Position numbers and translations under genes: made by a program. A stretch of 64,000 bases of DNA from Gp6-AA40 sp963742105 (lineage in GTDB: Bacteria; Acidobacteriota; Vicinamibacteria; Vicinamibacterales; UBA2999). Each line of letters opens with the position of its first letter. The first letter of the stretch is position 1. Under the pieces are notes generated by a model. That model searched no databases. It saw only the letters and a program-made list of their open reading frames with translations, and was not told the DNA's origin. Location of the stretch: contig CAVUKN010000005.1 of NCBI GenBank assembly GCA_963742105.1, positions 558,001-622,000 on the forward strand, given 5' to 3'. This document shows positions 45,448 to 52,972 of the stretch, piece by piece.

Positions 45448-46748
45448 GCCGGCCTCCGGGGCGATCGCGGACCAGGATCGTTGTCGACGATCGTGATCAC
45501 TTTGTTGGCGCCTCGGCGGCCCCACACCGGCGGCTCGCCGTCGCCGACCCGCACGACGATCACCGGAAACGGCGGGGGCGCGTCGGGCCAGGCCGTCTGG
45601 CAATCGCTGACGATCACCAGGAGGTCGATCATCGGACGGCATGTCTCGACGAACCAGCGGATGCCGGTGCCGATCTCGGTCCCTCCTCCACCGTACAGCT
45701 CCACCTGCGCGTGGCTGAAGACCTTCTTGATGCCGTGCACCGCCACATCGCAGCACGCGACCACGACCTCGCTGCGGTAGCCGAGTTGACGCGTGAGACC
45801 GGCAAGTTCGGCAATCGCGCGTGACAACTGCTGGTCCTGCATCGAGCTCGACGTATCGATCAGGAACCCTGGCCGCGGCCGTGGCTGATGGAACGACGAC
45901 ATGATGAAATCGCCGTATGCCGCCTGCCGCCGGTGGGGGCGGCTGTACGTCCGATCGTATCGCCCGAGGGTGCTGTCGCGCAGCGCCTTGCGGACAAGCT
46001 GACGGAGCGTGGCCATGTAATCGATCGTCGGCGTGACCACCTGGCGGGCCCACAGCTTCCATCCGAGCGGCACGTCACCAGCGTCACCCGATCGGTCCAG
46101 AATGCGATGCGCGACTTCGCGCCGCACGAGTTCCGCCTTTACCGGATCGACGCCGGCTGTGCCTCCCGGATCGCCGTCATCGGACAGTTCCCATGCGCGT
46201 CGCTGCCCGTGCGCGCCCGACCCGCAATCCCGGTGCTCGTCGTCTCGCGACTCGCGTCGCCGGCCGGCGTCGCCCGGTTGCCGCCGGCGCAACAGCAGAC
46301 GATAGTACGTTTCCGCGTTCTCGCCACGCGACAGGCCATAGTCGTCGGGGTGCGGTGGGTGGTCGGGCAGCGGCAGACGTTCGGCCACCAGATCGTCGTT
46401 GATCTCGCAGTCGGCAGCGGTGTTCCACAACTGGATATCGGTGACGGATGCCGCGAGCTTGCGCGCTTCATGCTGTCGCAGCAGATGACTGACCTCGTGA
46501 ATGAGGACCGCCGCGTTCTCCTCGACGGAGTGGGCCGAAACCCAGTGCTCGTTGTAATACAGCCGCCACCGCGCGTCTACCGCCATGCTGGCCACGAGTT
46601 CGGTTCGCACCGGAATCAGGTTGAAGAGGGCGGGGGCGAAGTACGCCCGTTGATAGGACGCGCGCACCCGCGCCGCCTGCAGCGCGCGCGAGTAGCTGTC
46701 GCTGCGCCGATCCAGTCCGCGAATCAGCTCGGCAAGACGGCCAATCAT
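45435..46748 (-). CDS. Putative metallopeptidase with C-terminal VWA domain (DUF2201-like)
   Basis: This encodes 437 residues. The N-terminal half has a zinc-peptidase-like motif HEVSHLLRQHEARKL in a helical domain (VLIHEVSHLLRQH) with a downstream NTAADCEINDD segment. The middle is Arg/Asp-rich and probably disordered. The C-terminal half is a VWA domain with an intact MIDAS start (DTSSSMQDQQL) and DLLVIVSDCQTAWP. DUF2201-type proteins commonly pair with MoxR ATPases, as here. The pair may act as an ATP-driven protein assembly or metal-insertion machine. Transcribed downstream of the MoxR gene, with a repeat element between them. Confidence 0.85.
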   Translation of the reverse strand: MIGRLAELIRGLDRRSDSYSRALQAARVRASYQRAYFAPALFNLIPVRTELVASMAVDARWRLYYNEHWVSAHSVEENAAVLIHEVSHLLRQHEARKLAASVTDIQLWNTAADCEINDDLVAERLPLPDHPPHPDDYGLSRGENAETYYRLLLRRRQPGDAGRRRESRDDEHRDCGSGAHGQRRAWELSDDGDPGGTAGVDPVKAELVRREVAHRILDRSGDAGDVPLGWKLWARQVVTPTIDYMATLRQLVRKALRDSTLGRYDRTYSRPHRRQAAYGDFIMSSFHQPRPRPGFLIDTSSSMQDQQLSRAIAELAGLTRQLGYRSEVVVACCDVAVHGIKKVFSHAQVELYGGGGTEIGTGIRWFVETCRPMIDLLVIVSDCQTAWPDAPPPFPVIVVRVGDGEPPVWGRRGANKVITIVDNDPGPRSPRRPAWRA

Positions 46749-46803
46749 CGATCAGGCACCTGACAATGCCTGACAACCGCCAACCGCTGTCGCTGAGTCA
46801 ATG

Positions 46804-46870
46804 ACCAACTCCCAAAGTTCGCCGGATGCGGCCGCGGTTTGGGAATTGGGAGTTGGGAGCTGGGAGTTGA
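46804..46870. repeat. TTGGGAG-type inverted repeat element
   Basis: CCAACTCCCAAAG (46805-46817) faces TTTGGGAATTGGGAGTTGGGAGCTGGGAG (46839-46867) across a GC-rich loop. It lies between the MoxR gene and the VWA gene of the same strand. Confidence 0.8.
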
Positions 46871-46898
46871 CATGTTCAGTGACGTTCACGCGCTTGGT

Positions 46899-48056
46899 TC
46901 AGTCGCGCGGCATCAGTTTCGCCAGCTGCATGAGCTCATAGAACGGCCGGCATTCGTCGGGCAGCTTGACGTGACCGTCCGGTCGATTCCGCTTGTCGCA
47001 GAGCGTTCGCGCCGCGGCGGTGGGAATGTCGGCATTGGTGCGGCAGGCTACGCCCAGCGCAATCATCGCCGCCTCCCAGCGCTGCGGTGTGCGGTTGTTC
47101 AAGACCGCTCCGACCAGCGAGTAACAGACTGCATACGCGCGGTCGGTGCGATCCGGCAGCACGAGGCTACGCGGCGCTTTCAGGATCTCTTCCGGGTCCG
47201 GCAGGTTCAGCGTTTCGCGATATTCGAGGAACGGCAGCGCCTGGTCGCCGACGAGTCCGGCAAGCGCGGCGCCCTGCAGGAGGCGATCGCCGGGCGCCAC
47301 TGATTCGATGGCGGCAAGGAATCGCGATGCGAGATACCACGTCCGGCCGGACGGCCACGCGCCGCCGCGACGCGCCGGATCGTCCGGGGGCGCCAGCCAC
47401 GCATCGCGTCCTGCCGCCTTCACATACGCGGCGATCAGCGACCGCTGGCGATGGTGATGACGACTCAGGTAATCGGCCGGAAGGACTGGCAGGTTCGACG
47501 GCTCGGGAAAGTCACTGACCATCATCTCGCACCACGTCTCGTGGTCCATCGGGAACTCGCCGTGCCACAAGCGGTTGGCCATCGGTGGCTGAATTTCCTG
47601 GCCGCCCGCCGCCCAGTCCACCGCGTTGCTGGCGCAAAGATAGACGATCCCGCCTCGGCCTGGCTCGTAGTCCGGCAGCTGGAGTTCGCCGCAGACGTTC
47701 TCCGTCAGCAGCCGCAGCATTGCCGCCTGCGTCGTCGGCGGCACCGTGGTCAGCTCGTCGAGAAACACGATGACGAGGGCACCGTCCTCCGCCAGGCGTT
47801 TGGCGTCGCGCGCCCACGCCATCGGCAGCAACCGCACGCCGTCTGGCGTCGACACGGGAAACCCACCGAAGTCCTGCGGTTCGCGAATCGACCCGACAAG
47901 AATGATGACCTTGCATGCGATGCCGGCGCGAGTGAAGGCACCTTCGAGGCTCTTCGTGAACTCCGTCTTGCCCACTCCGGGGAAACCGGTGATGTGCAGG
48001 GGAATACGCGCCTGCAGGCCAATCGCGACCAGCCGAACGAAGTGGCCGAAGTCCAT
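46899..48056 (-). CDS. MoxR-family AAA+ ATPase
   Basis: This encodes 385 residues. Walker A GFPGVGKTEF, Walker B ALVIVFLDELTTVPP, sensor 1 GGIVYLCASNAVDW, and an arginine-rich C-terminal lid. The insertion before the Walker B region (SIREPQDFGGFPVSTPDGVRLLPMAWARD) is typical of MoxR/AAA_5 ATPases that load substrates. Next on the strand are the VWA/metallopeptidase and membrane-protein genes, a common MoxR-VWA pair. MoxR ATPases usually help mature metalloenzymes or activate partner complexes; no client is obvious here. Confidence 0.92.
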   Translation of the reverse strand: MDFGHFVRLVAIGLQARIPLHITGFPGVGKTEFTKSLEGAFTRAGIACKVIILVGSIREPQDFGGFPVSTPDGVRLLPMAWARDAKRLAEDGALVIVFLDELTTVPPTTQAAMLRLLTENVCGELQLPDYEPGRGGIVYLCASNAVDWAAGGQEIQPPMANRLWHGEFPMDHETWCEMMVSDFPEPSNLPVLPADYLSRHHHRQRSLIAAYVKAAGRDAWLAPPDDPARRGGAWPSGRTWYLASRFLAAIESVAPGDRLLQGAALAGLVGDQALPFLEYRETLNLPDPEEILKAPRSLVLPDRTDRAYAVCYSLVGAVLNNRTPQRWEAAMIALGVACRTNADIPTAAARTLCDKRNRPDGHVKLPDECRPFYELMQLAKLMPRD

Positions 48057-48130
48057 ACCGTCCGTCGGTTAGACACCGCACGATGGGAAATGGCTGCCGC
48101 GGTGAGGCGGGACGGGTGCGCGTCTCCTCG

Positions 48131-49072
48131 CTAACTCAGCATCCGCTCGACTTCCTCGAGTGTCGGCGTCCCATCCATGGCACCGTCCTTCGTGCAGCTC
48201 ACAGCCGCCGCCGCGTTGGCGAAGCGGAGCAGATCTTCCGGCGAGTCACCACGCAGCAGAGCGTGGATCAACGCGCCACGGAAGACGTCGCCCGCACCGG
48301 TGCTGTCAACGACACGCACCGGAATGCCCGGCGCATGCACGTAGCGGTCGCCGTCGAGCATGGCCGCCCCGCGCTCGCCAAGAGTGACCACCAGCCGGCC
48401 GCCGTGCCGGTGACGCAAGCCGCGCAGCGCCTGTTCAGGATCGTTGTGGCCCGTGAGCTCGAATGGCAGGTGCTCCGCCAGGATCGGAATGGACGCCGCG
48501 TCGAGCAGAGCCGGGGTGCGCGGCGTCAGGCGGTCGACGTCGCACGTGACCGGCAGTCCACGCTCACGAGCGAGGTGCGCCAGTACAATCGCGGCCTCCT
48601 CATCAGTCGCGTCCACGTGGACGAGAGCGGCGCCATCGAGCCACTCCGGCCGGACGTCCTCGGCGGTTATCGTCAACGCGGCGTCCCGCTGCCACAGCAC
48701 CACCCGTTCGCCATGCGTCGCATCGATCAGGATCAGCGCGTACCGGTTCGGTCCTGGCCGTACCATCGCGTACTGCACGTCAACGCCGCGCCGCTCGAGT
48801 TCGCGTTTGATCAGCTGGCCGTGATTATCGTCACCCAGCGTGCCGAGGTAGCGAGTTGGCCGTCCGAGCCGCGCGCAGGTTGCAAGCGTCGTCGCGACCT
48901 GTCCACCCGGGCGCACGTCATGGCGATCGATCCGGACCTTCGTGGTCGCGCCGCCTGGTTGCGGGTACCGCGGAAGACGATAGACGTGATCGACGGAGTT
49001 CTCGCCGAAGCCGACGACGAGCGGAGAAGGCGGAGGTAACGGAGACGGGGGAGACGGAGGCAACGGGTTCAC
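48131..49072 (-). CDS. PfkB-family carbohydrate kinase with a repeat-derived N-terminus
   Basis: This encodes 313 residues. Sugar-binding part VVGFGENSVDHVYRLPRYP and GGQVATTLATCARLG; ATP part ending STGAGDVFRGALIHALL, with the catalytic Asp in GAGD. Substrate cannot be read; ribokinase/fructokinase-like. The only start codon upstream of the core is a GTG inside the AACGGGG repeat arm. The first 18 residues (NPLPPSPPSPLPPPSPL) are therefore translated repeat DNA and absent from ordinary PfkB enzymes. No ribosome site is seen. It lies upstream of moxR on the same strand. Confidence 0.88.
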   Translation of the reverse strand: MNPLPPSPPSPLPPPSPLVVGFGENSVDHVYRLPRYPQPGGATTKVRIDRHDVRPGGQVATTLATCARLGRPTRYLGTLGDDNHGQLIKRELERRGVDVQYAMVRPGPNRYALILIDATHGERVVLWQRDAALTITAEDVRPEWLDGAALVHVDATDEEAAIVLAHLARERGLPVTCDVDRLTPRTPALLDAASIPILAEHLPFELTGHNDPEQALRGLRHRHGGRLVVTLGERGAAMLDGDRYVHAPGIPVRVVDSTGAGDVFRGALIHALLRGDSPEDLLRFANAAAAVSCTKDGAMDGTPTLEEVERMLS

Positions 49073-49209
49073 AAACGGGGAAACGGGGGAACGGGGACGA
49101 ACGGGGATTCTTGATCAACTCTTGGTACGTTAACTAGGCACGATCCTTTTTCAATAGAATCAATGTCTTTAGGGTAACCACACCTGGCATCTGTAGATCA
49201 GATCGTCGG

Positions 49210-49965
49210 CGAGGGTGTCAGGAATTTTGTGTGTGGGGCATACGATGAGGAGCGACTATGCCCCGTGCCCGACGCAAGACGCTGACCCCTGACACTCCGC
49301 TGACGCCTGTCCCCGCCGAGATTCTGGGTCAATTCGTTCGCCAAGGGCCGATCTCCGCGGGAGAGCTCGAGGCCGCCGTCCGGCGGTTCAAGAAGGCGAT
49401 CATCGAGCGGGCGTTGGGCGGCGAACTGACGCATCACCTCGGCTACCCGCCGGGTGGCGCCAAGCCCGAGGAGACGACCAATCATCGGAACGGGACCAGC
49501 GAGAAGACCGTGCTGACCGACGACGGGGCGCTGGCGATCGACGTCCCGCGCGATCGCGAAGGCACCTTCGAGCCGCGGCTGATCGCCAAACACGCGCGGC
49601 GGTTCACCGGGTTCGACGACAAGATTCTGGCGCTCTACGCCCGCGGGATGACGGTGCGAGAGATGCAGGGCTTCCTCGCCGACATGTATGACGTGGAGGT
49701 CTCACCGATCTGATTAGCACCGTCACCGATGGCATCGTCGGCGACGTGACGGCGTGGCAACGCCGCCCGCTCGAGCCGATGTATCCGGTGGTGTTCTTCG
49801 ATGCGCTGCGGGTGAAGATTCGCGCCTTCGGTCTGCTCAATCCACAGGCCGAGGATCGCGGGTGCCATCCGGCAATACCGCCAACGCGAGGTACATGGCT
49901 TTGCCCGGGACCTCCATCGCCAGCGCCCCGTCGTCGGTCAGCCCACGAAATTCCTGACACCCTCG
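49210..49965 (+). mobile_element. Truncated IS256-family insertion sequence
   Basis: Perfect 18-bp terminal inverted repeats lie at 49210-49227 and 49948-49965 (word AGGGTGTCAGGAATTT). The enclosed 756 bp is only about half a normal IS256-family element. It holds the transposase N-terminal part on the plus strand and a piece of transposase coding sequence in the opposite orientation. Probably a rearranged, non-autonomous remnant. Confidence 0.85.
49258..49965 (+). pseudogene. IS256-family transposase, broken (5' part plus inverted fragment)
   Basis: The plus-strand frame from 49258 reads 151 residues with clear IS256 wording (HLGYPPGGAKPEETTNHRNGTSEKTVLTDDGALAIDVPRDREGTFEP, GFDDKILALYARGMTVREMQGFLADMYDVEVSPI) and stops at 49713. 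The protein should continue with DLISTVTDGIVGDVTAWQRRPLEPMYPVVFFDALRVKIR, which is present in the next frame after one indel. From about 49830 the sequence turns: on the minus strand GKAMYLALAVLPDGTRDPRP appears, again preceded by LTDDGALA. So the 3' half is an inverted, partial second copy. DDE catalytic residues beyond the first Asp region (FFDALRVKIR) are missing. Confidence 0.85.
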
Positions 49966-49974
49966 GATTCTTAA

Positions 49975-50901
49975 TCAACTCTTCGTACGTTGATCACTTT
50001 CTGATAACTTTCTTTCCGTTCGTCCCCGTTTCCCCGTTTCCCCGTTTGTGATCCCGTTGCCTCCGTCTCCTCCGTCTCCGCCAACCGCTAACTCGTACAG
50101 CGCGATAGCGACCGCAGTCCCGACGTTCAGCGAATCGACCCCTGGAGCCATCGGGATGCGCGCCACGTGATCGCACGCGTCCATCGCGTCGCGCGTCAGC
50201 CCTTCGCCTTCATGGCCGGCGACGAACGCAGCGCGTCCGGGCGTGGCAGTTGCGACCGTGCGGATTGACGAGGCGGACCCGCAGGGCGACAGCCCGATGA
50301 CCGTCAGTCCGGCGCTCCGCAGTTCCCGAAGCCCGTCCGGCCACGGCTCGACGTACGCGAAGGGGACGGCGAGTGTTGCCGCCATCGACGTCCGGATCGC
50401 CTTGCGGTACAGCGGATCGCTGCAGTCGGGTCCAAGCAGAACGGCATCGACGCCGAACGCCATTGCGTTCCTGAAGATCGCCCCGACGTTGTCGGCATTG
50501 GCGATACGCTCGAGGATCACCAGCCGGCTGGCGCGCCGCGCCAGTCTGCGCCAGTCGAGGGCAGCGGGTCGCTCGCCAATCGCCAGGCAGCCGCGATGCA
50601 TGTTGAAGCCGGTGACCATGTTCATCACGGCCTGCGGCACGAGGAAAATCAGCGTCGCATCGCGATCGATGTCGTCACCCAGGGCAGCCAGCGCTGCCGT
50701 CGTCACCATCACCGACCGTGTCGCCAACCCGTTTGCCGCCAGTAATCGTCTAACCACCAGTCGCCCCTCGGCGACGAACAGTCGGCGCTCGTGCAGGAGC
50801 GCCGGATCCGGGATGTTGCGATAGTCCCCGATGCGCGGATCGTCCGGGTCGGTCACGGGCACGACAGCCACGCGAGGATGGTACTGCCGATGACGAGTCA
50901 T
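49975..50901 (-). CDS. SpoU/TrmH-family RNA 2'-O-methyltransferase with a repeat-derived C-terminus
   Basis: This encodes 308 residues from the ATG at 50899-50901. N-terminal substrate domain DPALLHERRLFVAEGRLVVRRLL; SPOUT knot motifs ERIANADNVGAIFRNAMAFGVDAVLLGP, GRAAFVAGHEGEGLT and SLNVGTAVAIALYELA. It should methylate ribose in rRNA or tRNA. The normal end would be near YELAVGG; the frame instead runs through the AACGGGG repeat arm (GDGGDGGNGITNGETGKRGRTERK) and stops near the IS256 remnant. The 5' end nearly abuts the divergent histidine kinase gene, with overlapping N-terminal frames. Confidence 0.88.
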   Translation of the reverse strand: MTRHRQYHPRVAVVPVTDPDDPRIGDYRNIPDPALLHERRLFVAEGRLVVRRLLAANGLATRSVMVTTAALAALGDDIDRDATLIFLVPQAVMNMVTGFNMHRGCLAIGERPAALDWRRLARRASRLVILERIANADNVGAIFRNAMAFGVDAVLLGPDCSDPLYRKAIRTSMAATLAVPFAYVEPWPDGLRELRSAGLTVIGLSPCGSASSIRTVATATPGRAAFVAGHEGEGLTRDAMDACDHVARIPMAPGVDSLNVGTAVAIALYELAVGGDGGDGGNGITNGETGKRGRTERKLSESDQRTKS

Positions 50902-52113
50902 GGGACGAATCGACAGCCGGCAGTGACGAACGGCGTCGCTTGCCTTGACGCGTCGGCGGTCACCGTCGATAGTTCCGGTGTGGAGCGGCCAACCCCGCAG
51001 ATTCGCATGGCGTGGATCTTCGGCGTCGCCAGCGGGCTGGGCGCGTTCTCGACCCTCATCGCGTTCGTTTACAAGTTCTTCTTCGCCGAAACACAGACGC
51101 CCTACCGCGCGCTCGTCGCGCTGAACTTCAGCTACTGGTACTCGTGGGCGGTGCTGGTTCCGGGCATCCTCTGGCTGGCGCGGCGCTACCCGTTCGAACG
51201 ACATACGTGGGGCCGGGCGGTGGCCGCGCACGTTCCCGGCGTTCTCGTGTTCACGGTGGCGCACGCCGTACTGGCCACGTCGTGCCGGTTCCTGACGCGG
51301 TGGGTGTTCGAAGGTCCGGCGTCGGACCCGTTCTGGATGGTGCTGCGCAACCAGTATTTCTTCAACTTCGACTTCTCGATGATGACCTACTGGTTCCTCA
51401 TCGGCCTGAGTCATGCCGTCAACTATCGCCGTCAGTCTGCCGAGCGCGCGCTCACGGCGGCACACCTCGAGACCCGGCTCGCGGAAGCCAGCCTGCAGGC
51501 GCTCCAGCGCCAGTTGCATCCGCACTTTCTGTTCAACACGCTGCATACCATTTCCGCCCTGATTCATCGCGACGCCCACGCCGCCGACGAGATGCTCGCG
51601 CGGCTCAGCGACCTGCTGCGCTTGACGCTCGACCGGGTGGGCACGCAGCAGCTCCAGTTGAAAGAGGAACTGGATTTCGTCGACAAGTACCTCGAAATCG
51701 AGCGCACGCGATTCGGGGATCGCCTGCGGGTCGTGTTCGACATCGACCCGGCGCTGCTCGATGCGGCGGTGCCGAGCCTGGTGCTGCAGCCGCTCGTCGA
51801 GAACGCGCTGCGTCACGGCATCGCGCCGAAAGTCGGGGGCGGTCGCATCGACATCATCGCCAGGCGCGACGATGATCACCTGGTCCTCGTCGTTCGCGAC
51901 GACGGATACGGCGTGCCGAATGACGAACTGGAAGCGCTGAACGAGGGCGTGGGGGTCAGCAACACGCGATCACGCCTGGCCCTGCTCTACGGTGAGCGGT
52001 ATCGATTCGAATTCCGGGTCCCGCCGGGTGGCGGGCTCGAAGTCACCGTGCTGATCCCGCTGACGACATTGGCGATTCCCGCCGGTTCAACGGCCATGGA
52101 GAGTGTGGCGTGA
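50890..52113 (+). CDS. LytS/YehU-type membrane sensor histidine kinase
   Basis: About 407 residues. The start is uncertain: ATGs at 50878, 50890 and 51007 are in frame. The first two overlap the divergent TrmH gene; 51007 would leave room for divergent promoters. Four or more membrane helices (IFGVASGLGAFSTLIAFVYKFFF, SWAVLVPGILWLARRY, AHVPGVLVFTVAHAVLATSC, NFDFSMMTYWFLIGLSHAVNY) precede the His_kinase domain with the phospho-acceptor His (LQRQLHPHFLFNTLHTISALI) and the HATPase part (VLQPLVENALRHGIAP, DDGYGVP). Stop overlaps the regulator start (GTGA). It senses an unknown signal at the membrane. Confidence 0.9.
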   Translation: MTSHGTNRQPAVTNGVACLDASAVTVDSSGVERPTPQIRMAWIFGVASGLGAFSTLIAFVYKFFFAETQTPYRALVALNFSYWYSWAVLVPGILWLARRYPFERHTWGRAVAAHVPGVLVFTVAHAVLATSCRFLTRWVFEGPASDPFWMVLRNQYFFNFDFSMMTYWFLIGLSHAVNYRRQSAERALTAAHLETRLAEASLQALQRQLHPHFLFNTLHTISALIHRDAHAADEMLARLSDLLRLTLDRVGTQQLQLKEELDFVDKYLEIERTRFGDRLRVVFDIDPALLDAAVPSLVLQPLVENALRHGIAPKVGGGRIDIIARRDDDHLVLVVRDDGYGVPNDELEALNEGVGVSNTRSRLALLYGERYRFEFRVPPGGGLEVTVLIPLTTLAIPAGSTAMESVA

Positions 52114-52880
52114 CGAAGATTCGAACCCTTGTGGTCGACGACGAGCCGATGGGACGTGAGCGTGTGCTCTCGTTGCTCCAGCAGGAAGAGGACGTCGAGG
52201 TGATTGGCGAGTGCAGCGACGGCCGTCAGGCCATCGCGGCCATCCAGCAGCATGCGCCTGACCTGGTGTTTCTCGACGTGCAGATGCCTGGATCGACCGG
52301 CTTTGGCGTCATCGACGCCGTCGGCGCCGAGCGCATGCCCGAAGTGATCTTCGTCACCGCGTACGACGAATACGCCTTGAAGGCGTTCGAGTACCACGCG
52401 CTCGACTACCTGCTGAAGCCGTTCAATCGCGACCGTTTCCAGGAGACGCTGAAGCACGCGCGCGCCTCGCTCGAACAGCGTCGGGCCGGTGACCTCGGCC
52501 GCCGCCTGCTGGCGCTCGTCAACGACATCAAGCCGGAGGCCCCGGCCCGCCTCGAGCGCCTGATCGTCAAGTCGGGAGGTCGCGTGTTCTTCCTCAGGAC
52601 CGATGAGATCGACTGGATCGAAGCCGCCGGCAATTACGTACGCCTCCACCTCGGGGACGAGTCGCACCTGTTCCGCGAGACGATGAACCGCATGGAAGCG
52701 CGGCTCGACGCGCGCCGTTTCGTCCGTATCCATCGCTCCCGCATCGTCAACACCGAGCGGATCAAGGAATTGCAGCCGTGGTTCAACGGCGAGTACGTGG
52801 TGGTGCTGCGCAACGGCACCCGCCTGACCCTGAGTCGCGGCTACCGGGATCGCTTGCAGGATCAGCTCGGCAGGATCTGA
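52110..52880 (+). CDS. LytTR-family response regulator
   Basis: This encodes 256 residues from a GTG that overlaps the kinase stop. Receiver domain with phospho-acceptor Asp (DLVFLDVQMPGSTGFGVID) and conserved Lys (DYLLKPFNRDRF). The C-terminal LytTR DNA-binding domain is typical (LIVKSGGRVFFLRTDEIDWIEAAGNYVRLHLGDES ... RFVRIHRSRIVNTERIKELQPWFNGEYVVVLRNGTRLTLSRGYRDRL). Together with the LytS-type kinase it forms a two-gene system. No target genes can be named, but the downstream DRE-TIM and MetE-like genes are in the same direction. Confidence 0.95.
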   Translation: MTKIRTLVVDDEPMGRERVLSLLQQEEDVEVIGECSDGRQAIAAIQQHAPDLVFLDVQMPGSTGFGVIDAVGAERMPEVIFVTAYDEYALKAFEYHALDYLLKPFNRDRFQETLKHARASLEQRRAGDLGRRLLALVNDIKPEAPARLERLIVKSGGRVFFLRTDEIDWIEAAGNYVRLHLGDESHLFRETMNRMEARLDARRFVRIHRSRIVNTERIKELQPWFNGEYVVVLRNGTRLTLSRGYRDRLQDQLGRI

Positions 52881-52892
52881 GTCGCAGGAAAG

Positions 52893-52917
52893 GCTGCCCC
52901 CTTTCCCCTGCCCCCGG
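52893..52917. repeat. CCCCTTTCCCCTGCCCCC-type short array
   Basis: C-rich units like those at 6539-6577 and 20042-20082 stand between the LytTR gene and the DRE-TIM gene. A TAGAAT word at 52933-52938 may be the -10 of the downstream operon. Confidence 0.55.
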
Positions 52918-52972
52918 CCGCCTCCGGTGAGCTAGAATCCGTCGGTTCGCCTGTTATCAATCGGAGGGATTC

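Larger units (their letters stand above)
49061..50061. repeat. Inverted AACGGGG repeat arms enclosing the IS256 remnant
   Basis: The left arm at 49061-49106 and right arm at 50016-50061 are near-perfect reverse complements and are the same elements as those at 4324-4604. Inside, a direct repeat of about 28 bp (GATTCTTRATCAACTCTT) stands at 49106-49133 and 49966-49993, on either side of the IS256 remnant. The left interval 49134-49209 holds no gene. Confidence 0.85.

Noticed and set aside
44863..48056. Defence system based on MoxR-VWA ternary conflict modules
   Set aside because: Two of the three parts are present, but no effector or sensor of that type is linked, and MoxR-VWA pairs are also common housekeeping machines.
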